The notes under the pieces are model-generated. The model did no database searches. It was not told the DNA's origin and worked only from the letters and a program-made list of their open reading frames with translations. Source: an uncultured Brevibacterium sp. (GTDB lineage: Bacteria > Actinomycetota > Actinomycetes > Actinomycetales > Brevibacteriaceae). From it: a DNA stretch of 50,111 nucleotides. A program made the translations under genes and the position numbers. The stretch lies in NCBI GenBank assembly GCA_902489215.1, contig CABTZE010000002.1, positions 1 to 50,111 of the forward strand. The letters are read 5' to 3'. Shown here in pieces: positions 1 through 12,536 of this stretch (position 1 is its first letter; each line of letters begins with the position of its first letter).

Positions 1-1703
1 CAGTCGAGGTAGTCGCGCAGCACCTGGGAACGCGAGGGGTGGCGCAGCTTGGCCATGGTCTTCGATTCGATCTGGCGGATGCGCTCACGGGTCACTCCAT
101 AGACCTTGCCGATTTCGTCAAGGGTCTTCGGCTGGCCGTCGTTGAGTCCGAACCGCATGGAGACCACACCGGCTTCGCGTTCCGACAGGGTGTCAAGCAC
201 CGAGTGGAGCTGTTCCTGCAGCAGGGTGAAGCTCACGGAATCGGCGGGCACAACAGCCTCGGAGTCTTCGATGAGGTCACCGAATTCAGAGTCGCCGTCC
301 TCGCCCAGCGGGGTGTGCAGCGAAATGGGCTCGCGGCCGTATTTCTGCACTTCGACAACGCGCTCGGGCGTCATGTCGAGTTCCTTGGCGAGCTCTTCCG
401 GGGTGGGTTCGCGGCCCAGGTCCTGCAGCATCTGACGCTGGACGCGGGCAAGCTTGTTGATGACTTCCACCATGTGCACAGGGATGCGGATAGTGCGCGC
501 CTGGTCAGCCATGGCACGGGTGATTGCCTGGCGGATCCACCATGTGGCATACGTGGAGAACTTGAAGCCCTTCGTGTAGTCGAACTTTTCGACCGCGCGG
601 ATCAGACCGAGGTTGCCTTCCTGAATGAGGTCGAGGAACAGCATGCCGCGGCCGGTGTAGCGCTTGGCCAGCGAAACGACCAGACGGAGGTTGGCTTCCA
701 GCAGGTGGTTCTTCGCGATGCGGCCGTCGTGGATGATCCACTTGTAGTCGCGCTGGTCGCGTGCTTCTTTGACTTCGCCGTTGTTCAGCAAGTGCTCGGC
801 GTACATACCGGCTTCGATCCGCTTAGCGAGGTCAACTTCCTCTGCCGCGTTGAGCAGTGCCACGCGGCCGATCTGCTTAAGGTAGTCCTTGACCGGGTCG
901 GCCGTCGCGCCAGCACTGACAACCTGCACCGTGGGCTGATCGTCGTCATCAGCGTCAGAAACGACGAAGCCGCCTGCTTCTTTGACTTCTTCGTCTTTCT
1001 TTTCTTCTTCGGCGTTGCGGGTTTCGGTTGCTTCGGCGTCGTCGGTCTCTTCCGGTTCTTCCGGGGTTTCGACGTCCTCTACGAGGTCGTCGTCCTTCTT
1101 CTTGCGAGTCGACTTCTTCTTCGCCGCGGGCTTCTTCGCCGTCGTCTTCTTGGCAGCCGTCTTCTTCGCCGTTGTCGTCGTTGTGGTTTCTTCGACTTCC
1201 GGTGTTTCTTCGGCCGCAGCCTTCTTGGAGGCAGCCTTCTTCGCCGCAGTCGTCGTCTTCTTTGCTGCCGTGGACTTCGTCTTTGCTGCGGTGGACTTCG
1301 TCGCCGTGGTCTTCTTAGCGGCCGTGGTCGACTTGGCGGTGCCGGACTTCGCGGCAGTGGACTTCGTCGCAGCGGCGGACTTGGCCGCCGTCGTCTTCTT
1401 GGCAGCTGTCGATTTGGCAGCGGTGGACTTTGCTGCTGTCGTCTTCTTAGCGGCCGTCGACTTGGCGGTACTCGACTTCGCCGCAGTCGTCGTCTTCTTG
1501 GCTGCCGTGGACTTTGCCGCCGTCGACTTCTTCGCAGCGGTCGTCTTAGCTGCAGTCGCCTTGGTTCCGGCCGCCTTCGACTTCGCTGTCGTGGCGGTGC
1601 TCTTCTTGGCGGTGGTCTTGGACGCGGGCTTTTTCGCCGTCGTCTTCTTGGCAGCCGAGTCGTCTGCGCTGGTCTTCGTGGAGTCCTTGGATGCGGTCGG
1701 CAC
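1..1703 (-). CDS. sigA: Primary sigma factor SigA/RpoD (HrdB type), stop codon cut by window edge
   Basis: Principal housekeeping sigma factor that directs RNA polymerase to -35/-10 promoters. The protein is 567 residues; the last two bases of the window (TG on this strand) are probably the start of its TGA stop. Residues 1 to about 200 are a Lys/Ala/Thr repeat region ([15 protein letters not shown] units) resembling histone H1 tails, followed by an acidic stretch. The conserved core then begins ([11 protein letters not shown], region 1.2), with region 2 ([37 protein letters not shown]), region 3 and region 4.2 ([23 protein letters not shown]). The GTG start at 1701-1703 follows an AAAGGTG ribosome-binding site; no ATG lies nearby in frame. 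Streptomyces HrdB also has a Lys-rich extension. The identity is certain; the exact start is very likely. Confidence 0.97.
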   Translation of the reverse strand, partial: MPTASKDSTKTSADDSAAKKTTAKKPASKTTAKKSTATTAKSKAAGTKATAAKTTAAKKSTAAKSTAAKKTTTAAKSSTAKSTAAKKTTAAKSTAAKSTAAKKTTAAKSAAATKSTAAKSGTAKSTTAAKKTTATKSTAAKTKSTAAKKTTTAAKKAASKKAAAEETPEVEETTTTTTAKKTAAKKTTAKKPAAKKKSTRKKKDDDLVEDVETPEEPEETDDAEATETRNAEEEKKDEEVKEAGGFVVSDADDDDQPTVQVVSAGATADPVKDYLKQIGRVALLNAAEEVDLAKRIEAGMYAEHLLNNGEVKEARDQRDYKWIIHDGRIAKNHLLEANLRLVVSLAKRYTGRGMLFLDLIQEGNLGLIRAVEKFDYTKGFKFSTYATWWIRQAITRAMADQARTIRIPVHMVEVINKLARVQRQMLQDLGREPTPEELAKELDMTPERVVEVQKYGREPISLHTPLGEDGDSEFGDLIEDSEAVVPADSVSFTLLQEQLHSVLDTLSEREAGVVSMRFGLNDGQPKTLDEIGKVYGVTRERIRQIESKTMAKLRHPSRSQVLRDYLD

Positions 1704-1867
1704 GGTTCACCTTTCACTGCGTCTGCGGTGCCTTGAGTCTTCATGGCACTAGTAAGACCCAAGTCAAGTCTTCACACGCGGCTTACCGTGCTTGAGCTGG
1801 GCTTAAGCGGCTGCGCCGAATGCTGAGACCTACCGGGTCAACACTTTATCTTCTCACGGTATTCCGC

Positions 1868-2977
1868 TCAGACCCAATCGACCTCGTCAAATCGCCCGTG
1901 TCGCAGCCATCCTGGCAGCACCGCCTGTTCGGCCGCAGCCGCCTGCAGGCGTGCCAAAGAGTGCTCCGAATCCAGGTGAAGAGCGGCTGAGGCGTAGTAG
2001 TCCGAGAACGACAGACGACCCCTGACCCATTCCAACCACGCGAGAACCGCGAGCGCATCAGGCAGTGCCTCGTTCGGAGCGTAGGCCGCAATCATCTTCA
2101 TAACTTCGCACCCCAGCTGCAGCCGGTTCATATCCGGAAGTGCCGCACTGTAGCCAACGCACTCGTTCATGTACTCGGGATGTACGAATTCTTCCAGCAG
2201 CCAGTTTTCCGTATGCTCGTCGCACTCGGCAGGCAGTTCGGCCGGCCGCAGTCCCGGGTTCTGAAAAACCAGGAGGAGCATAAGCAGGTCCCGCCTGCGC
2301 GGATTGGTCAGCATGGCCTCAGCCGCATTGAGCGCCTGCGGCGAGAACGCCTGAGCACATTCCTTTGGTGCAACACCTTCTTCGAGAACGCGCTCTGCCT
2401 GGGACAGTGCGTCAGCCAAATGGGGAAAGGGCATGGTTGGCGTTTCGAAGAACTCTTTGGCCCGTGCGATTTCGGGATCCGGGGTGGGCAGCGCTGCGGC
2501 TTCCGCGATACCAGCAGGCCGGCTGTGCGCCGAACTGCACTGGCGCACATCGCGCGGGGTGGCAAAGTCACCGCACAGTTCACCCGCGGCCCACACGGGA
2601 CGTCCCACGTCATAGCCGGAGTCAACCAGCAGATCGCACACTGCGTGGATGCCGTCGCGGTGCACCTTCCATGCCTGCCCTTCTATCGGTCCGCCCAAAC
2701 CCAGAATGTCGTAGAGGTCTTCGCAGAAAACAGCTGGCAGAACGGTTTTCACGCTGCCGAGACCGCGGACGAGGTCCACGACGTCGCCTGCGGAGCCATC
2801 CGCAAAGCCCAGTGCGGCAGCTGTGCTGTAGTCGATGCGGAGCACACCCAGGCCAGGGCCTTCCGTGCCCGGGTCCATGATGCCCAGAAGCACAAGGGAG
2901 TCCTGCGGCCTGTAGCCCAGCAAGTCGACTGCGGTTTCAATGATGTCTTCGGGTGTTCTGATGGTGATCTTCTTCAT
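1868..2977 (-). CDS. DUF4192 family protein
   Basis: A 369-residue protein of the actinobacterial DUF4192 family, whose function is not known to me. The start MKKITIRTPEDIIETAVDLLGYRPQDSLVLLGI is the typical family opening, which is why ATG 2975-2977 is chosen although the same frame runs open far upstream under the divergent spermidine-synthase-like gene. No signal peptide or membrane segment is seen. Its second half (roughly residues 160-369) is rich in helical Ala/Leu/Glu segments. The ribosome-binding site is weak (AGAAAG). The gene lies between sigA and a divergent methyltransferase-fold gene; the shared 117-bp gap carries two DnaA-box-like nonamers. The family call is confident, the role unknown. 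Confidence 0.85.
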   Translation of the reverse strand: MKKITIRTPEDIIETAVDLLGYRPQDSLVLLGIMDPGTEGPGLGVLRIDYSTAAALGFADGSAGDVVDLVRGLGSVKTVLPAVFCEDLYDILGLGGPIEGQAWKVHRDGIHAVCDLLVDSGYDVGRPVWAAGELCGDFATPRDVRQCSSAHSRPAGIAEAAALPTPDPEIARAKEFFETPTMPFPHLADALSQAERVLEEGVAPKECAQAFSPQALNAAEAMLTNPRRRDLLMLLLVFQNPGLRPAELPAECDEHTENWLLEEFVHPEYMNECVGYSAALPDMNRLQLGCEVMKMIAAYAPNEALPDALAVLAWLEWVRGRLSFSDYYASAALHLDSEHSLARLQAAAAEQAVLPGWLRHGRFDEVDWV

Positions 2978-3028
2978 GCCAGGAATGCTTTCTGGACACC
3001 ACCGTGGTGACAACGGTGTGCAGAAGGC

Positions 3029-3054
3029 TGTGGACAAGAGCCATGTTGTGCACA
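3029..3054. promoter_or_regulatory. Two DnaA-box-like nonamers
   Basis: TGTGGACAA (3029-3037) is the exact reverse complement of TTGTCCACA, the high-GC actinobacterial DnaA box. TTGTGCACA (3046-3054) differs by one base and lies in the opposite orientation 8 bp away. Both sit in the divergent gap between the DUF4192 gene and the spermidine-synthase-like gene. Binding by DnaA is inferred from the match only. Confidence 0.35.
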
Positions 3055-3082
3055 GGCCGGTGAACCGCAGTGAGCGCCTCTC

Positions 3083-3094
3083 TAGACTGGCGAC
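3083..3094 (+). promoter_or_regulatory. -10 element of a probable leaderless promoter
   Basis: TAGACT (3083-3088) is followed by six bases and then the ATG at 3095, with no Shine-Dalgarno sequence. A transcript starting about 7 nt past the -10 would begin at or next to the ATG. A GTGAAC at 3060-3065, 17 bp upstream, is a possible -35. Confidence 0.5.
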
Positions 3095-3898
3095 ATGGGC
3101 AGACAGAGACGATCCGCGAAGCGCGAGCGCGAAGTCGACATTGACACCGGCACCGCCGTGCTCGAGGAGGTTCCCGGCGAACCCGATTCTTTTGTTCTGT
3201 GGGTCAACGGGGTTCCGTCGTCCTGCGTCACACTCTCCGATCCCCTGCGGTTGGATTTCGAATACCTCGATTGGATGTCCAGAATCATCCGGGTGCGCCA
3301 TGATGACGCCGATGGACGCGGAACGCCCCTGAGAGCAGTTCATATCGGCGCCGGAGGCTGCAGTCTTCCGCGTTGGATCGACGCGCACTGTCCCGGGTCC
3401 CGGCAGACAGCCATCGACATCGATGCGGCCCTGCTGGAAAGAGTCCGCGAATGGTTCGACCTGCCCAGGAAGCCGCGTCTGGCACTGCGCGCCGGCGACG
3501 GGGCACGTGAAATCCTCACCTTCCGTCCCGGCAGTCTCGACGTGCTTGTCCGCGATGCCTTTTCCGGCAGCGAAACTCCCGCACCCCTGGCAACACAGGA
3601 GTTCTTCGACCAGTGCGCGAACGTTCTGGCCCCCAGCGGCACTTTCCTTCTCAACATCGCGGCAGCTCCACCTCATCAGCTGCTGAAAGAAGAGCTGCGC
3701 CTGCTGCAGCAGTCATTTCCCTATGTTGCCCTGGCAATCGACCCGGGCAATATGCGCGGCCGCCGGTACGGCAACGCCGTCGGAATCGCGGCCCACACCC
3801 CACCCGAACCCGGCATTGTGGCCCGTGCCCTGCGCGGCGGGCCCGCAGTCGCACGAGTCCTGGAGGGCACACAGCTGAAGGCATTCACCGGCCGCTGA
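3095..3898 (+). CDS. Spermidine-synthase-like protein
   Basis: A 267-residue class I methyltransferase-fold protein of the spermidine/spermine synthase superfamily. The nucleotide-binding glycine motif is HIGAGGCSLPRWI near residue 87, followed by an acidic residue region TAIDIDAALLERVREWF. The aminopropyltransferase-like DAFSG sits after LDVLVRD near residue 155, and an F(L)LNIA strand follows. True spermidine synthases have a YHE or DD(G/S) active-site pattern that is incomplete here. Such actinobacterial proteins are usually annotated spermidine synthase without biochemical proof. The ATG has no Shine-Dalgarno, which fits leaderless expression from the TAGACT element. The gene is monocistronic and ends 73 bp before the helicase gene. 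Confidence 0.82.
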   Translation: MGRQRRSAKREREVDIDTGTAVLEEVPGEPDSFVLWVNGVPSSCVTLSDPLRLDFEYLDWMSRIIRVRHDDADGRGTPLRAVHIGAGGCSLPRWIDAHCPGSRQTAIDIDAALLERVREWFDLPRKPRLALRAGDGAREILTFRPGSLDVLVRDAFSGSETPAPLATQEFFDQCANVLAPSGTFLLNIAAAPPHQLLKEELRLLQQSFPYVALAIDPGNMRGRRYGNAVGIAAHTPPEPGIVARALRGGPAVARVLEGTQLKAFTGR

Positions 3899-3971
3899 AC
3901 CGCCTCGCACCCCGGTGCGCGCACACGACCGGGGCCACGGCATAATTGAATGCCGATCGGAAGGGAGAACG

Positions 3972-6170
3972 GTGCCGGAAAACAGCGAAATCAAGCGGGA
4001 ACAGACACATGTTTCCCGCGTCTATGAGCGCTTGGACAGCCTGCGCGAAGAAACGCGCAGCAAACTCAGCACCGTACGCGCGTCCAAGGTCGGCGGCAAC
4101 CACCAAAACCGCTCTGAGCGCGATGCCTTCGCCACCATGTACGAAGACCAGCTGCTGCGCTTGCGCGAAGCTGAAACCGGCCTGTGCTTCGGCCGACTCG
4201 ACATGGCTGATGATAAGACCACCTACATCGGGCGCATCGGCATTTCCGATTCCGACCAGACCCAGCTGCTCATGGACTGGCGAGCACCAGCCTCCGAACC
4301 GTTCTACCGAGCAACCGCGGCCAACCCGGTAGGCGTGGTCCGCAGGAGGCACATCGCCACGCGCGGGCGCACTGTCATCGGCTTGGAAGACGATGTCCTG
4401 GACCTTGAAGCGCTGACCGCGGCCGAACGCGACGACCTACACGGCGAAGGCGCACTCATGGCCGCGCTCGAAAGCCACCGCACGGGACGCATGGGCGATA
4501 TCGTCGCGACAATTCAAGCCGAACAGGACGAAATCATCCGCCGCCCGGCCGACGAAACGGTTGTCGTCCAGGGCGGACCCGGCACCGGGAAGACCGCGGT
4601 GGCTCTGCACCGCGCCGCTTACCTCCTGTACCGGCAGCGCACCAAGATCGCCGGTTCGGGCGTGCTGATCGTCGGCCCCACGCCGGTTTTCCTCAAATAC
4701 ATCGAACAGGTGCTGCCGAGCCTCGGCGAAACCGGTGCTGTTCTGCTGACCCCAGGCCAGCTGCTGCCCGGCTACGAGGCGGGCCTCCACGACGGGCCGA
4801 AGACCGCCGCGGTCAAAGGAAGCCTGCGGATGGTCGACGTCATCAAACGCGCCGTGCGCGGCTACCAGCGTGTGCCCGACAGCGATCAGGAACTGGCCGT
4901 CGGAGCGCAGCGGGTTGTTCTCAAACGCAAGTCGGTGCGCAAGGCCCTTAAGAGCGCACAGCGTTCCGGCAAGCCCCACAACGCTGCACGCGAAGGCTTT
5001 GTGCAGCAGATTCTCGATGAACTCGTGGAGCAGCTTCTGGAGAGCTCGCCCCTGGCCGGCATGGACGATCCCCGCAGCCACCACATGGCTGACCTTCGGA
5101 TGTCGACGGATGTGCGCCGGGCCATCAACCTGTGTTGGCTGCCGGTCAGTGCCGGCCGCGTGCTGAGCGACCTGTACACGAAACCGGCGAAGCTCGTCGC
5201 CGCCGCTGACGGTCTGCTGTCCTATGAGGAAATGGCGCGCCTGCGCCGTGGCAAGGACGAGCCGATCACGGTTGAGGACATTCCGCTGCTCGACGAGCTT
5301 GAGGAGCTGCTCGGCTCGGCTGACGTTCGTCCGCGGGCAAACGCGGAAACGGAGTACGCACAGGCTGTCAACGACATGATGGGCACTTCCGACTTCGTGT
5401 CTGCTGAGCTGCTTGCCCAGCGCTTCTCCGATGGCGGCGATCACCGGCCCCTAGCGGAGCGCGCTGCGGAGGACCGTGAATGGACCTACGGACACTTGGT
5501 TGTCGATGAAGCGCAGGAACTCAGCCCCATGCAGCTGCGGCTGCTGTTCAGGCGGGTGCCGAGCAAGTCCGCCACGATTGTCGGCGACCTCGCTCAGGCC
5601 AGCCTGACGGATACCGCGCGCACGTGGGAGAGTGTGCTCTCCCCGCACGCGGGTTCGCGCCTGTCGCTGACCGAGCTGACGGTCTCCTACCGAACCCCCG
5701 CTTCGATCTTGGAACCTGCGAACGCTCTGCTGCGCACGCACTTCCCCAATCTCGAGGTGCCCACGCCGGTTCGCGATGGTGACGCGGCTCCCGCGGTTGC
5801 CCGGCTCTCCCCTGACGAGGTGCCCTCGGCTGCCGCTGTCTGGGCGGCTGAGCAGCTGCGAGAGTTGGGAGGCGGCCGGGCCGCAATCATCGGCACTGCC
5901 GAACAGCTGGGCGAAGCTGCACAGGCTTTGGATGTTGCCGGCTCCGGATACGGCATCGGCACGTCCGGCATCGACTTCCCCATTGCGCTGCTGCAGCCTC
6001 ACCAGGCAAAAGGCCTGGAGTTCGACGCTGTCGCCCTCGTCGAGCCGGCTGATTTCGCACCCGCTGGGGATTCTGCGGCAGTCGGTGATCTCTATGTTGC
6101 GCTCACTCGCGCGACAGCGCGGCTCGGCGTGTTTGAGAGCAGGGATTCTCTCGTCACCGCCTGGCTGTAA
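3972..6170 (+). CDS. helR: HelR/HelD-type UvrD-like helicase associated with RNA polymerase
   Basis: A 732-residue superfamily 1 helicase-like ATPase. An N-terminal charged helical region (about residues 5-80: EQTHVSRVYERLDSLREETRSKL) precedes a segment with RIGISDSDQTQLLMDWRAPASEPFYRATA, a hallmark of HelD/HelR rather than UvrD. Walker A is GGPGTGKTA near residue 202, Walker B LVVDEAQEL near 508, and the C-terminal UvrD-type motif QAKGLEFDAVALVEP near 675. HelD proteins remove stalled RNA polymerase from DNA, and Streptomyces HelR confers rifamycin tolerance by displacing the drug. GTG 3972 is preferred over an upstream ATG because AAGGGAG stands just before it. No clear rifamycin-associated element is visible upstream. 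The family is confident; HelR versus another HelD class is less so. Confidence 0.87.
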   Translation: MPENSEIKREQTHVSRVYERLDSLREETRSKLSTVRASKVGGNHQNRSERDAFATMYEDQLLRLREAETGLCFGRLDMADDKTTYIGRIGISDSDQTQLLMDWRAPASEPFYRATAANPVGVVRRRHIATRGRTVIGLEDDVLDLEALTAAERDDLHGEGALMAALESHRTGRMGDIVATIQAEQDEIIRRPADETVVVQGGPGTGKTAVALHRAAYLLYRQRTKIAGSGVLIVGPTPVFLKYIEQVLPSLGETGAVLLTPGQLLPGYEAGLHDGPKTAAVKGSLRMVDVIKRAVRGYQRVPDSDQELAVGAQRVVLKRKSVRKALKSAQRSGKPHNAAREGFVQQILDELVEQLLESSPLAGMDDPRSHHMADLRMSTDVRRAINLCWLPVSAGRVLSDLYTKPAKLVAAADGLLSYEEMARLRRGKDEPITVEDIPLLDELEELLGSADVRPRANAETEYAQAVNDMMGTSDFVSAELLAQRFSDGGDHRPLAERAAEDREWTYGHLVVDEAQELSPMQLRLLFRRVPSKSATIVGDLAQASLTDTARTWESVLSPHAGSRLSLTELTVSYRTPASILEPANALLRTHFPNLEVPTPVRDGDAAPAVARLSPDEVPSAAAVWAAEQLRELGGGRAAIIGTAEQLGEAAQALDVAGSGYGIGTSGIDFPIALLQPHQAKGLEFDAVALVEPADFAPAGDSAAVGDLYVALTRATARLGVFESRDSLVTAWL

Positions 6171-6266
6171 GACAGCTTCCGTCAACCGCCGCCTACAGCG
6201 GCGTGGTCTCTCTGTGTCAGTGCCTCGTGTAAGAGTGTCGGTACGAGCAGCAGAAAAGAGGCCATC

Positions 6267-6962
6267 ATGTCATTTCCATCGCCCCTGGAGCTCTGCCGCG
6301 AACTGGGAATTCCCCACGGCAGCGAATCAACCGACGCAATTGAATTCTGCCCGCAGCATTTCGCCCAGTGGTGGCCGGAAGACTGCCCGCTGCCAGAAGT
6401 GCTGCACTCCGACGGTTGGAACAGCAGAGCGCACATTTCACGCGGTCAGCTGTTTGCGCTCGGCCGCGGCGCAACCACGGCTGATGACGCCGTGGAGTTC
6501 TTCGCCGCAGCGGCTGCCTACGGCAGCGGCACGCAGGCTCGCAGCGTCTATCGGGCGTGCCGCGCACCGGCAGTCGACGGCTTCGGCGAGGTTCTTGCTG
6601 ATCTCATCGATCGCGGGCGTGGGCTCACCGCCGCGGAATCATTTTCTCTGTGGAACGGCGCGGTGCCGTTCGTCGGCCCGTCCACCTTCACCAAACTCGC
6701 CTATTTCTCACAGCCGGAATGGTCTCTGGAAACAGCCGACAAGCCCATGATCCTCGACGGCCGTATACTGCGCGCTCTGGGCTCTTCGGGCGCCACGATT
6801 TCGTCAAGGCTGTACCAGGAGTATCTTGACGTTCTGGCTATGACTGCGGCTCTTGCCGACTGGTCAGAATCTGCGGTTGAAAGACGGTGGACGCACGTGG
6901 GGCTGCAGCTGCTGAGTTATCCGTCATCCGACACTGACCGTGCATCTGCAGCTTTGCTGTAA
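6267..6962 (+). CDS. OGG-fold DNA glycosylase-like protein
   Basis: A 231-residue protein that appears to belong to the bacterial group of 8-oxoguanine-DNA-glycosylase-fold proteins. The pattern is WNGAVPFVGPSTFTKLAYF, resembling a helix-hairpin-helix with a lysine (about residues 130-150), followed after a short loop by KPMILDGRILRALG, where the Asp may correspond to the glycosylase catalytic region. The N-terminal half has no recognised motif. The start is supported by AAAAGAGG seven bases upstream. It follows helR in the same direction with a 96-bp gap, so it could share a transcript. Base-excision activity is inferred from weak motif memory and should be treated as tentative. Confidence 0.55.
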   Translation: MSFPSPLELCRELGIPHGSESTDAIEFCPQHFAQWWPEDCPLPEVLHSDGWNSRAHISRGQLFALGRGATTADDAVEFFAAAAAYGSGTQARSVYRACRAPAVDGFGEVLADLIDRGRGLTAAESFSLWNGAVPFVGPSTFTKLAYFSQPEWSLETADKPMILDGRILRALGSSGATISSRLYQEYLDVLAMTAALADWSESAVERRWTHVGLQLLSYPSSDTDRASAALL

Positions 6963-6995
6963 CCGCTGGTCAGGGCGCTCACTGCGCAGAGGGGA

Positions 6996-7039
6996 AATAA
7001 AAAAACAGGCGGCACCGGCTTCCCCTCCGATGCCGCCTG
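6996..7039 (-). terminator. Rho-independent terminator of nrdR
   Basis: A nine-base stem (CAGGCGGCA at 7006-7014 with TGCCGCCTG at 7031-7039) is followed on the minus strand by a run of T residues and ATTT. It lies in the convergent gap and ends the dnaE/hisD/nrdR direction. Confidence 0.9.
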
Positions 7040-7046
7040 TTGCGAC

Positions 7047-7060
7047 CACACTTAAGTGTG
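7047..7060. repeat. Perfect 14-bp palindrome downstream of nrdR
   Basis: CACACTTAAGTGTG reads the same on both strands and lies between the nrdR stop (7106) and its terminator. It has the ACAC/GTGT ends of an NrdR box but lacks that box's central A/T block, so its role is unknown. Confidence 0.5.
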
Positions 7061-7105
7061 TGCCCTCATTCTATACATATGCAGTGTGTGGGGCGCAAGT
7101 CACGG

Positions 7106-7579
7106 TCAGAATTCTTTTTCTGCTGCTCGTCCGTCGCGTTCGGCGCGCAGCGATTCAATGGCCTCTTCGAAGTCTTCGAGGCTTTCAAAGCCCTGGTACA
7201 CGCTGGCAAAGCGCAGGTAGGCCACCTGGTCGAGCTCTCGCAGGGGGCCCAGAATTGTCAGGCCCACTTCGTCCGCATCGATTTCAGCGACACCGCGAGC
7301 ACGGATTGCCTCTTCGACCGCCTGAGCGAGCTTCGCGAGGTCGTCTTCTTCGACGGGACGGCCCTGGCAGGCTTTTCGCACGCCGGAAATCACCTTGGAG
7401 CGGGAGAACTCCTCAGTGACGCCCGAACGTTTGATGACGGACAGACTGGTGGCTTCCATCGTGGTGAACCGGCGGCCGCAGGCAGTGCACTGCCGGCGCC
7501 TGCGGATCGAGGCGCCGTCTTCGGCAGTCCGTGAATCCACAACGCGCGAATCAGCATTGCGACAGAAAGGACAGTGCAT
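7106..7579 (-). CDS. nrdR: Transcriptional repressor NrdR
   Basis: A 157-residue zinc-ribbon/ATP-cone repressor of ribonucleotide reductase genes. The zinc ribbon is formed by MHCPFC at residues 1-6 and CTACGRRF near residue 31, with the family signature DSR(V)VDSR and RRRRQC between. The ATP-cone spans about 46-136 ([29 protein letters not shown]). The length matches the family. Its ATG overlaps the hisD stop by one base (TGATG), so it is translationally coupled to hisD. In many actinobacteria nrdR sits next to lexA or nrdJ; here it is linked to hisD and ends at a strong terminator. Confidence 0.96.
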   Translation of the reverse strand: MHCPFCRNADSRVVDSRTAEDGASIRRRRQCTACGRRFTTMEATSLSVIKRSGVTEEFSRSKVISGVRKACQGRPVEEDDLAKLAQAVEEAIRARGVAEIDADEVGLTILGPLRELDQVAYLRFASVYQGFESLEDFEEAIESLRAERDGRAAEKEF

Positions 7580-8892
7580 CAGTCCTCCATCCGGATCTGC
7601 ACGGCAGCACCGTGCGCGGGCAGGTCTTCCACTCGGCTGAACGCGCTGATATGGCCGGCAACGGCTTGCAGCGCTTCCTTCGAATAGCTGATCACCTGGC
7701 TGCCTTTCATAAACGACATAGTGCCCAGCGCGGAGGCAAAAGCGGCCGAACCGACGGTGGGAAGCACGTGGTTAGAACCGGAGCAGTAGTCCCCCAGGGC
7801 CACGGGCGAATAATCGCCGATGAAAACCGACCCCCCGTTGACGATTCCACGCGCAGCTTCCTCTGCACCGTCGCCGTGAACTTCAACGTGCTCGCCAGCG
7901 TAGGCGTTTGCCACGGCGATCGCGTCGTCCTGCGACGACACCAGAATCGTGCCGGACTGTTCGCCCTTCAGAGCCTGTTCTACGCGCTCACAGTGCGGGG
8001 TCTGCGCTGCCTGTTCGGCAAGAGCCGCGTCGACGGCGTCAGCAAACTCTTCGCTGTCAGTCACCAGAACTGATGCTGCAAGAGGATCGTGCTCAGCCTG
8101 GCTCAGAAGATCTGCAGCAACAAAGTCGGAGCGTGAACCGCTCAGAGCCACGACGATGATCTCGGTGGGACCGGCAACCGCGTCAATGCCCACAACATCG
8201 CGCACTTCGGCCTTTGCTGCGGCGACAAAGGCATTGCCCGGACCGGTGATGAGGTCCACCGGTTCAAGGTCTTCGCCATCAGAGAATCCGTAGGCGAACG
8301 CGCCGATCGCCTGCGCACCGCCCATCGCCCACACCTCGGTCACTCCGAGCAGGTGGGCAGCCGCCATGACCGTTCGGTTGGGCAGGCCGTCCGGGCCTGG
8401 GGGTGAGGCAATCGCCATGGACTTCACGCCGGCAGTCAAAGCGGGAACAGCGTTCATCAGGACGGTCGACGGGTACGCGGCCAGACCACCGGGAACATAC
8501 AGACCCACCCGCTGAACCGGCTGCCACCTGCTGGTGACGGTGCCGCCGTGAGCGAAAGTCTGGGTGTCATCCGCTGGAAGCTGGCCGGCCGACACACGCT
8601 CAAGCCGAGCCCGAGCTTCACGCAAAGCTGCTTCGACGTCTTCCGGGAGCTCGTCAAAGGCCTTCTTCAGTTCGGTCTCGGGAACACGCACGCGCTCCAA
8701 CTCCACGCCGTCGAAACGGTGGGTGAGGTCAACAACTGCTTCGCGCCCGCGTTCGCGCACATCGGCGAGTACCCCGGCTGCCGCACCCGCTGCGTGGGAA
8801 AAGCCCGCGTGTGCTCGCGGCACAGCAGTGCGGAGCGTCCGGCGGTCCATGTCGGTGTTGCGCAGATCGATGCGGCGAAGAAGTTCAGTCAC
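7579..8892 (-). CDS. hisD: Histidinol dehydrogenase
   Basis: Catalyses the last two steps of histidine synthesis: NAD-dependent, zinc-requiring oxidation of L-histidinol to L-histidine in the cytoplasm. The protein has 437 residues, the normal length. Family stretches include [43 protein letters not shown] and the C-terminal [17 protein letters not shown]. Start GTG 8890-8892 has no Shine-Dalgarno but is preceded at six bases by TAGACT, so leaderless expression is likely. The gene is detached from other his genes and is coupled to nrdR by a one-base overlap. It begins 78 bp after dnaE, with its own probable promoter. Confidence 0.97.
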   Translation of the reverse strand: MTELLRRIDLRNTDMDRRTLRTAVPRAHAGFSHAAGAAAGVLADVRERGREAVVDLTHRFDGVELERVRVPETELKKAFDELPEDVEAALREARARLERVSAGQLPADDTQTFAHGGTVTSRWQPVQRVGLYVPGGLAAYPSTVLMNAVPALTAGVKSMAIASPPGPDGLPNRTVMAAAHLLGVTEVWAMGGAQAIGAFAYGFSDGEDLEPVDLITGPGNAFVAAAKAEVRDVVGIDAVAGPTEIIVVALSGSRSDFVAADLLSQAEHDPLAASVLVTDSEEFADAVDAALAEQAAQTPHCERVEQALKGEQSGTILVSSQDDAIAVANAYAGEHVEVHGDGAEEAARGIVNGGSVFIGDYSPVALGDYCSGSNHVLPTVGSAAFASALGTMSFMKGSQVISYSKEALQAVAGHISAFSRVEDLPAHGAAVQIRMED

Positions 8893-8904
8893 ACCGTTAG
8901 TCTA
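8893..8904 (-). promoter_or_regulatory. -10 element of a probable leaderless hisD promoter
   Basis: On the minus strand TAGACT (8899-8904) is followed by six bases and the GTG of hisD. No ribosome-binding site is present. The arrangement is identical to that in front of three other genes in this window. Confidence 0.5.
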
Positions 8905-8970
8905 CGGATCCCAGCGGAGCAGATTGTGCTGCACCCGCCTCGTCAGCCTTTCAATCTGAGCCCGCGCCTG

Positions 8971-12522
<3,552 letters not shown>

Positions 12523-12536
12523 GGATTCTGCTCTCC

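Noticed and set aside
39..1752. Long plus-strand open frames, one with Ala/Val/Phe-rich repeats
   Set aside because: They are the antisense of sigA; the repeats mirror the Lys/Ala codons of its N terminus and resemble no protein family.
1704..1867. Possible -35/-10 pair for sigA (TTGACT and TACTAG)
   Set aside because: The spacing between the two hexamers is only seven bases, so no promoter could be assigned with confidence.
3900..3971. Possible rifamycin-associated element upstream of the HelR-type gene
   Set aside because: Only a short GGGGCC and a CATAAT -10-like hexamer are present; the long inverted repeat expected of that element is not found.
7047..7090. Possible pair of NrdR boxes downstream of nrdR
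   Set aside because: The 14-mer lacks the central A/T block of the 16-bp box, and the second element has only one matching half.
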